DNA from: Nitrobacter sp. NHB1
GTDB lineage: Bacteria > Pseudomonadota > Alphaproteobacteria > Rhizobiales > Xanthobacteraceae
Direction of reading: 5' to 3'
Assembly: GCF_036964665.1 (NCBI RefSeq)
Contig: NZ_JBAMDA010000001.1
Span: 2,084,001-2,148,000, forward strand
Length of the DNA stretch: 64,000 nucleotides
Shown here piece by piece: positions 62,501 to 64,000 of this stretch (the stretch's first letter is position 1; every line of letters begins with the position of its first letter). The notes under the pieces were generated by a model. That model saw only the letters and a program-made list of their open reading frames with translations, was not told the DNA's origin and made no database searches. The position numbers and the translations under genes are program-made.

Positions 62501-64000
62501 ATGCCCAAGAAGCCCACCCCTGCCACCACGCCCGTACCCACCACCCCCGCCGTGGAAGCTGTGACCGTAGAGTCCGCTGCCGCAACCAGATCAGACATGC
62601 AGGGCAAGCACATCTTTCTGGTCGACGGCTCCTCCTACATCTTCCGCGCCTATCACGCGCTGCCGCCGCTGAACCGTAAATCCGACGGTTTGCAGGTCAA
62701 CGCGGTGCTCGGCTTCTGCAACATGCTGTGGAAGCTGTTGCGCGACATGCCGAAGGGCGACAAGCCGACCCATCTCGCGATCATCTTCGACAAGTCCGAG
62801 GTGACGTTCCGCAACAAGCTCTATCCCGACTACAAGGCGCATCGGCCGCCCGCGCCCGACGACCTGATTCCGCAATTCGCGCTGATTCGCGAGGCTGTGA
62901 AGGCGTTCGATCTGCCCTGCATCGAGCAGGGCGGGTTCGAGGCCGACGACCTGATCGCCACCTATGTGCGGCAGGCGTGCGCGCGCGGCGCGACCGCGAC
63001 CATCGTATCCTCGGATAAGGATCTGATGCAGCTCGTCACCGACTGCGTCACCATGTTCGACACCATGAAGGACCGCCGCCTCGGCATCCCCGAGGTGATC
63101 GAGAAATTCGGCGTGCCGCCCGAAAAGGTCGTCGAGGTGCAGGCGCTGGCCGGCGACAGCGTCGACAACGTGCCGGGCGTGCCGGGCATCGGCGTCAAGA
63201 CCGCGGCGCAGCTCATCACCGAATACGGCGACCTCGAAACGCTGCTGGCGCGCGCCGGCGAGATCAAGCAGCCGAAGCGGCGCGAAACGCTGATCGAGAA
63301 CGCGGGGAAGGCGCGCATTTCGCGGCAACTTGTGCTGCTCGACGATAAGGTCGCGCTCAACGTGCCGCTGGACGACCTCGCCGTGCAGGAGCCCGACGCC
63401 CGCAAGCTGATCGCCTTCCTGAAGGCCATGGAGTTCACCACGCTGACGAAGCGAGTCGCCGACTATTCCGAGGTCAACGCGACCGAGATCGAGCCGGACA
63501 GGAAAAACGCCAGCGGCGCTGCTCTTTCTGCTCCCTCCCCCCTTATGGGGGAGGGCCGGGGTGGGGGGGCCACAGGCGACCTCTTCGGCTCACCCCCCTC
63601 CCTACCCCTCCCCCACAAGGGAGGAGGGAACGTCCTACCTGCCGGGCGAAGCCAAGCTCCGGCAGATGCTCCACCCCGAACACCGCAAATCCTCGCCGCG
63701 ACCCGCCTTGAGGCGGTACGCGCGCTGCCGGTTCAGCGAGACAAATACGAAACCATCGGCACGCTCGAACGACTGCAGGACTGGATAGCCCGCATCGAGA
63801 GCCATGACAGCTTCGTCGTCGAAGCGCTGGCGCCGACAATAGACCCTATGCAGGCGGAATTGTCGGGCCTCGCGCTGGCGCTCGCGCCGAACGACGCGTG
63901 CTACGTCCCGTTCAACCACAAGCAGGCCGGCGACAGCGCCGGTCTGTTCGCCGCCGGCCTTGCGCCCGATCAGATCGCGATTCGCGATGCGCTCGATCTG
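62501..64000 (+). CDS. polA: DNA polymerase I (N-terminal 500 codons; continues past the edge)
   Basis: The 5'-3' exonuclease (FEN) domain is complete (about residues 35-290), with IFLVDGSSYIFRAYHALPPL, CIEQGGFEADDLIATY, SSDKDLMQLV and DSVDNVPGVPGIGVKTA. Next comes a linker carrying an in-frame C/G-rich repeat (about residues 343-377). The 3'-5' exonuclease domain then begins, but its first motif, usually DTET, reads VEALA (Glu441, Leu443), so proofreading may be lost. The polymerase domain is off the right edge. The first ATG is used; MQGKHIFLVD at residue 33 is an alternative. Confidence 0.95.
   Translation, partial: MPKKPTPATTPVPTTPAVEAVTVESAAATRSDMQGKHIFLVDGSSYIFRAYHALPPLNRKSDGLQVNAVLGFCNMLWKLLRDMPKGDKPTHLAIIFDKSEVTFRNKLYPDYKAHRPPAPDDLIPQFALIREAVKAFDLPCIEQGGFEADDLIATYVRQACARGATATIVSSDKDLMQLVTDCVTMFDTMKDRRLGIPEVIEKFGVPPEKVVEVQALAGDSVDNVPGVPGIGVKTAAQLITEYGDLETLLARAGEIKQPKRRETLIENAGKARISRQLVLLDDKVALNVPLDDLAVQEPDARKLIAFLKAMEFTTLTKRVADYSEVNATEIEPDRKNASGAALSAPSPLMGEGRGGGATGDLFGSPPSLPLPHKGGGNVLPAGRSQAPADAPPRTPQILAATRLEAVRALPVQRDKYETIGTLERLQDWIARIESHDSFVVEALAPTIDPMQAELSGLALALAPNDACYVPFNHKQAGDSAGLFAAGLAPDQIAIRDALDL
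63531..63629. repeat. C/G-rich palindromic repeat inside polA
   Basis: CCCTCCCCC (63533-63541) pairs with GGGGGAGGG (63547-63555); a second hairpin (about 63606-63627, CCTCCC / GGGAGG) closes the element. It is read in frame in polA as a Gly/Pro/Ser-rich linker between the two exonuclease domains, starting near residue 344. Confidence 0.85.

Overview
The window is chromosomal housekeeping DNA from a high-GC alphaproteobacterium. It most resembles the Bradyrhizobium / Rhodopseudomonas / Afipia / Nitrobacter group (Nitrobacteraceae). The basis is recall of protein families and of gene neighbourhoods: cobS-cobT beside a J-domain protein and BolA, aroK-aroB / xerD / accA / secA / argJ, ubiG divergent from lysC, then ptsP-prfA-prmC-DUF4167, and SRP RNA-dnaX-ybaB-recR. 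No database search was possible. I saw no rRNA, tRNA, CRISPR array, prophage or insertion-sequence transposase.

Layout. 1-5 kb: the start of an S4-domain gene, a large SUV3-like helicase and an exported DUF3108 protein, all on the minus strand. 5.4-6.8 kb: rpmB with a clear promoter and terminator, convergent with a patatin-like phospholipase. 7.2-9.9 kb: an H-NOX gas sensor translationally coupled to a GAF-GGDEF-EAL protein (NO to cyclic-di-GMP signalling). 9.9-16.3 kb: a phytase-family exported protein, cobT, cobS, a DedA protein, a J-domain protein and BolA. 16.5-18 kb: a DUF2336-PilZ pair, a second cyclic-di-GMP-related locus. 18-24 kb: CNNM/CBS protein, aroB, aroK, a 48-residue membrane protein, xerD and accA. 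24-31.9 kb: YafK-type L,D-transpeptidase, secA, parvulin PPIase, argJ and a MutT-type Nudix hydrolase. 32-38.3 kb: NDUFAF5-like methyltransferase, comF, a nitrilase-family gene, two tandem DUF1178 genes, two EamA transporters, ubiG and a PH-domain protein. 38.5-45.8 kb: lysC, ptsP, prfA, prmC, DUF4167. 45.8-51.2 kb: a methyltransferase divergent from gloB, a DUF985 cupin, recR, ybaB, dnaX and the SRP RNA. 51.3-62.3 kb: HIT protein, PfkB kinase, Lrp regulator, YeiH exporter with a LysR regulator, phosphohexomutase, retropepsin-like protease, MgtC, hrpB and an acyltransferase. 62.5 kb to the end: the first 500 codons of polA.

The most unusual layer is not a gene set but several families of short palindromic repeats. 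One family (copies near 9.9, 18.0, 19.4 and 36.0 kb) sits between convergent or adjacent gene ends, and its CTAGA edge supplies the stop codon of five genes. A second, C/G-rich family lies between genes but is also read in frame inside polA and hrpB and near the N-terminus of the phytase-like protein. Other notable points are a degenerate proofreading motif in PolA, a tandem partial duplication of DUF1178, and a 117-bp in-frame repeat in the helicase tail. The best functional module is the H-NOX/GGDEF-EAL pair; its families are known, so it is not a new system in itself.
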